The notes under the pieces: model-generated | What the model saw: only the letters and a program-made list of their open reading frames with translations | What the model was told of the DNA's origin: nothing | The model's database searches: none | Assembly (NCBI GenBank): GCA_902782905.1 | Contig: CACZPB010000149.1 | Coordinates: 1 to 7,159, forward strand | Source of the DNA: an uncultured bacterium | GTDB taxonomy: Bacteria; Cyanobacteriota; Vampirovibrionia; Gastranaerophilales; Gastranaerophilaceae | Length of the DNA stretch: 7,159 nt | Direction: 5' to 3' | Position numbers and translations under genes: made by a program | In this document: positions 4,881 through 7,159 of the stretch, in pieces | How the letters are laid out: each line of letters opens with the position of its first letter | Numbering within the stretch: position 1 is the first letter of the stretch

Positions 4881-6486
4881 ACATTCTGTAATCATTCATT
4901 TCGTTAATTGCTATCATATCTGCTATTCTTGAAGCTTTTTTCTGTTGTTTTGTTATATATGCGTTAATTCCTATTGACGGGAATGTGCTTATAATTACTG
5001 CGCCAAGATATTTAGCAAAATTTTCGACTGCTTCAATTCGGTTTTTGGGATTTTTCATAAGGTATGGAAGACCAATAGCTGCGCCAATACCTGTACATAT
5101 CAAGCTAATTGGAAATTCCGCGGCTTGTCCGATTGCTTCAACACTTTCTGCATATTTTTGAGAATTTTCATCAATTTTATTAAACGTTCTAAACGTATTT
5201 TTTTGAAGCCTTTTTGCTTCTTTGACTTGTTCAGGTGTAAGTTCCATATTTTCAATAGCTTGAGCCAAACGCTTTTCGTCTTTTGCAGTAGTTTTTTTGT
5301 ATTTTTCAAATTCTTTATTATTTTTCCAAGCTTTTTTGAGAAATTTGAACATACTCTCTTTTTTATGTGGTTTGACTTCTATATCTTTTATTTCGTCTAT
5401 TTTCGCATCATCAATATAAACGAAGTTATCCGGATTTTTAAGAAGTTCTTGTTTAACTTTGTACCTGCCAACTCGCGAAGCTTGTTTCTGGATTTGTGCA
5501 GCAAAGATACTGGTTCCAAGCATAGCTGCAACTGCGGCGATGTTTGAAATAGCGGATATTTTACCTGCTGATTTTATTTTTAATGCGTTTAGAATTTTGT
5601 TTAAAAGAAGTGAAAACGCTCCGCCTGCCGCACCTACTGTTAATATAGCGGTTTGAGTTGCCATTTCAGCATTTTCTGCATAATCTTGAGATGCAATATC
5701 AATCTTTTCAACCAGTTTTGTCAAAAGTTGTTGATCGCGTTTTGCATTCTCAATTTCTTCTGATGTCATCTCTTTATCCAAGCTTTGCATGTCATCTGAG
5801 ATCTCTGCTTCAAATTGTTTGCGCTGAGCTTTGTACTCCTTACTGTCAAACACCATATCTTTAATTGTTTTCCATCCCTTAGCAAATTCAACAATGCGTT
5901 TTTTTTCGTCTTCTTTTAGTTTAATAGACTTGGCTTTTTCTTTGGCTTCTTTTATTTGCTCGTCAGTTAAAACGGCAAAATTATTCGGATGATTAAGTTC
6001 TTTTCTCATTGCTTCAAAACGCCCTTTTCTTGAAGCGGCAACTTCAGCTTTAGCTCCCCACGCCATAAGTGGGAATGCTGCAAGTGTACCAAGAATTGCA
6101 CCGCCAACGGTCGGAATAGCAAATGCTAATAGTTTTGAATGTTTATTTCCTTTGGATATTTTTAACAGGAAATTTTCTACAGGCTTAAATTTGCTAACGA
6201 GTGCTCCTAAGGCAGCACCTCCAAACATTGCTCCTTCAAGCCCCATGCTTATAACGGACTCTGTAGCGACTTCCATATCTTCAGCACGTTTTTGAGAATA
6301 TTCATCCATAATATCAATTGCACGCAAAAGTGCCTGACCTCTTTGAATATCAGCTTTGCTGCGAGCTTCAGGATGCAGTCTTAAATATTCAACGCGCTTA
6401 GCTTCAGCCAAATCACGATTTTGCTTCCAGTTTTCGTAAGTTGGCTCAAATTTTTTATAAGCTTTGTAATCTCCGAAGATTGACAT
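4873..6486 (-). CDS. triplicated-module membrane protein of unknown function
   Basis: I do not recognise a family for this 537-residue protein. It is built from three divergent copies of one module of about 170 residues. Each has a Lys/Glu-rich, probably helical/coiled stretch; a motif of the form [IM]DxxSQxxAE (60-69, 262-271, 438-447); a pair of Gly/Ala-rich hydrophobic helices (about 79-98 and 119-143; 278-300 and 310-331; 456-476 and 491-511); and an ASR motif (ASRKGR 151-156, ASRVGR 336-341, ASR 518-520). The first two copies then share a P-x-N-F segment (167-170, 352-355). Six membrane passes are predicted with large charged loops on one face and no signal peptide. The start at 6486 is the longest sensible one, but its ribosome site (AGAGG) is 16 bases upstream; an out-of-frame ATG 7 bases earlier is better spaced. 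The frame is intact throughout. Function unknown; a scaffold or membrane-organising role is only a guess from the architecture. Confidence 0.8.
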   Translation of the reverse strand: MSIFGDYKAYKKFEPTYENWKQNRDLAEAKRVEYLRLHPEARSKADIQRGQALLRAIDIMDEYSQKRAEDMEVATESVISMGLEGAMFGGAALGALVSKFKPVENFLLKISKGNKHSKLLAFAIPTVGGAILGTLAAFPLMAWGAKAEVAASRKGRFEAMRKELNHPNNFAVLTDEQIKEAKEKAKSIKLKEDEKKRIVEFAKGWKTIKDMVFDSKEYKAQRKQFEAEISDDMQSLDKEMTSEEIENAKRDQQLLTKLVEKIDIASQDYAENAEMATQTAILTVGAAGGAFSLLLNKILNALKIKSAGKISAISNIAAVAAMLGTSIFAAQIQKQASRVGRYKVKQELLKNPDNFVYIDDAKIDEIKDIEVKPHKKESMFKFLKKAWKNNKEFEKYKKTTAKDEKRLAQAIENMELTPEQVKEAKRLQKNTFRTFNKIDENSQKYAESVEAIGQAAEFPISLICTGIGAAIGLPYLMKNPKNRIEAVENFAKYLGAVIISTFPSIGINAYITKQQKKASRIADMIAINEMNDYRMFK

Positions 6487-6534
6487 GGTACATGATTTAA
6501 AACCTCTAAAAATAAAATTTGCCAGTTATTTTGA

Positions 6535-6563
6535 TTTACTTTATATCCTTTTTGTGCTCTAAT
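6535..6563 (+). promoter_or_regulatory. promoter of ndk
   Basis: TTTACT (6535-6540) and TCTAAT (6558-6563) are separated by 17 bp. The -10 is preceded by TGC, making an extended -10 element (TGnTCTAAT). The predicted start is near 6570, leaving a leader of about 35 bases before the ndk ATG at 6605. Neither hexamer is perfect, but the spacing, the TG extension and the position support it. Confidence 0.5.
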
Positions 6564-6604
6564 AAAAACAAGAGAGTATTTTATTTAATTTGTTAGGAGA
6601 AGAT

Positions 6605-7093
6605 ATGGCATCAGAAGAAAGAACATTTGTAGCGATTAAACCTGACGGTGTAAAAAGAGGTTTGATTGGCAGAGTTATTGAAAGATTTGAGGATAAAGGT
6701 TTTAAAATTGTTGGTATGAAGCTTTTGCAAGTTACTCCTGAGATGGCGGCAAAGCATTATGAAGAACACAAGGGCAAATCTTTTTATAACAGATTAATTT
6801 ACTATATAACAAGTGCACCTATTGTTGCTATGGTTATTGAAGGATATAACGCTGTTGAAAGTGTTCGTCATACTGTTGGTGCTACAAATCCTTTGAATGC
6901 TGATGTAGGAACTATTCGTGCGGATTTTGGGCAAATTATGGAATATAATATTGTTCACGCATCAGATTCTCTTGCAAGTGCTGAGCGAGAAATCAATATT
7001 TACTTTAAGCCTGAAGAAATTTATGACAATTGGCAATCTATGTCAGAAATTATCGCTTACGACGAAGAAAGATACAATCAACAAGGAATATAA
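6605..7093 (+). CDS. ndk: nucleoside diphosphate kinase
   Basis: The protein transfers the gamma-phosphate from NTPs to NDPs through a phosphohistidine, balancing cytoplasmic nucleotide pools. It has 162 residues from the ATG at 6605. I prefer this start to the TTG at 6590 because AGGAG (6595-6599) lies at proper spacing before 6605 and would be inside the longer reading frame. Family features are TFVAIKPDGVKRGLIG (7-22) with Lys12, HYEEHKGKSFYNRL (51-64), Arg88 in VRHTVGATNP (87-96), GTIRADFG (102-109) with Arg105, and the active-site NIVHASDS (115-122) with catalytic His118. The usual glycine after the histidine is alanine. The C-terminus runs some 15-20 residues beyond the most common bacterial length (about 140-150). 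It stands alone with its own promoter. Confidence 0.95.
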   Translation: MASEERTFVAIKPDGVKRGLIGRVIERFEDKGFKIVGMKLLQVTPEMAAKHYEEHKGKSFYNRLIYYITSAPIVAMVIEGYNAVESVRHTVGATNPLNADVGTIRADFGQIMEYNIVHASDSLASAEREINIYFKPEEIYDNWQSMSEIIAYDEERYNQQGI

Positions 7094-7095
7094 TC

Positions 7096-7123
7096 TACAT
7101 CAAAATATATATATTTTGATGTA
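7096..7123. repeat. perfect 28-bp palindrome downstream of ndk
   Basis: TACATCAAAATATA (7096-7109) is exactly repeated in inverted form by TATATTTTGATGTA (7110-7123), starting 3 bases after the ndk stop codon. As RNA it would form a long, AT-only-cored hairpin. No T-run follows on either strand, so it is at best a weak or rho-assisted terminator. It may also protect the ndk mRNA 3' end or be a protein-binding palindrome. The remaining 36 bases to the window edge contain no gene I can support. Confidence 0.6.
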
Positions 7124-7159
7124 TTAGAACTTAATATACGTATGTCAAACTGTCGGTGA

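Noticed and set aside
5125..5547. 140-codon plus-strand ORF antisense to the triplicated membrane protein
   Set aside because: Its Phe/Lys-rich content is what the complement of Lys/Glu-rich codons gives; no start signal, and the opposite frame has clear repeats and membrane helices.
6590..7093. ndk starting at TTG 6590 (five residues longer)
   Set aside because: The Shine-Dalgarno AGGAG at 6595-6599 would lie inside the coding sequence; ATG at 6605 gives the normal NDK N-terminus and the catalytic His at position 118.
7121..7148. Minus-strand promoter (TTGACA at 7148-7143, TAATAC at 7126-7121, 16-bp spacer)
   Set aside because: The -35 is perfect but the -10 matches poorly, it overlaps the palindrome, and it would only give an antisense transcript over ndk; kept as a note, not a feature.

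Overview
The window is AT-rich bacterial DNA using the standard code, with ATG starts and mostly recognisable Shine-Dalgarno sites. A CHASE2-type class III adenylate cyclase with the cyanobacterial Lys/Thr specificity pair, next to a CsaB-type pyruvyl transferase in a low-GC background, suggests a gut or host-associated relative of Cyanobacteria (Gastranaerophilales/Vampirovibrionia, 'Melainabacteria'). This taxonomic guess is inference; nothing here is a phylogenetic marker by itself.

Layout: 1-101 holds the 3' end of an unrecognised plus-strand gene, followed by a weak terminator-like hairpin. 146-360 is a compact transcription unit of its own: a good sigma-70-type promoter, about 175 nt of densely self-complementary sequence with a GC-rich 3' half, an exceptionally strong ribosome binding site in front of a 23-codon hydrophobic ORF, and a rho-independent terminator. 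Its 5' end is complementary to its 3' end. This is the most unusual part of the window and is either a structured RNA, a type I toxin-like mRNA, or a small inverted-repeat element. 389-2825 is a tightly packed minus-strand operon in the order Eda-like aldolase, PfkB-family 2-keto-3-deoxygluconate-type kinase, CsaB. The genes overlap, and an extended -10 promoter lies just upstream. 2892-4880 is a divergently transcribed CHASE2-adenylate cyclase. 4873-6486 is a convergent minus-strand gene for a membrane protein built from three copies of one module, which I cannot assign to a family. 6605-7093 is nucleoside diphosphate kinase with its own promoter, followed by a perfect 28-bp palindrome.

Functional links: the aldolase and kinase would together turn 2-keto-3-deoxygluconate (or a relative) into pyruvate and glyceraldehyde-3-phosphate, the lower half of the Entner-Doudoroff/uronate route, although the aldolase appears to have lost some substrate-binding residues. 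CsaB transfers pyruvate from PEP onto a cell-wall polysaccharide, so its translational coupling to the kinase is notable. The cyclase would make cAMP in response to an extracytoplasmic signal. Ndk is housekeeping. I see no tRNA, rRNA, CRISPR array, transposase or phage gene.
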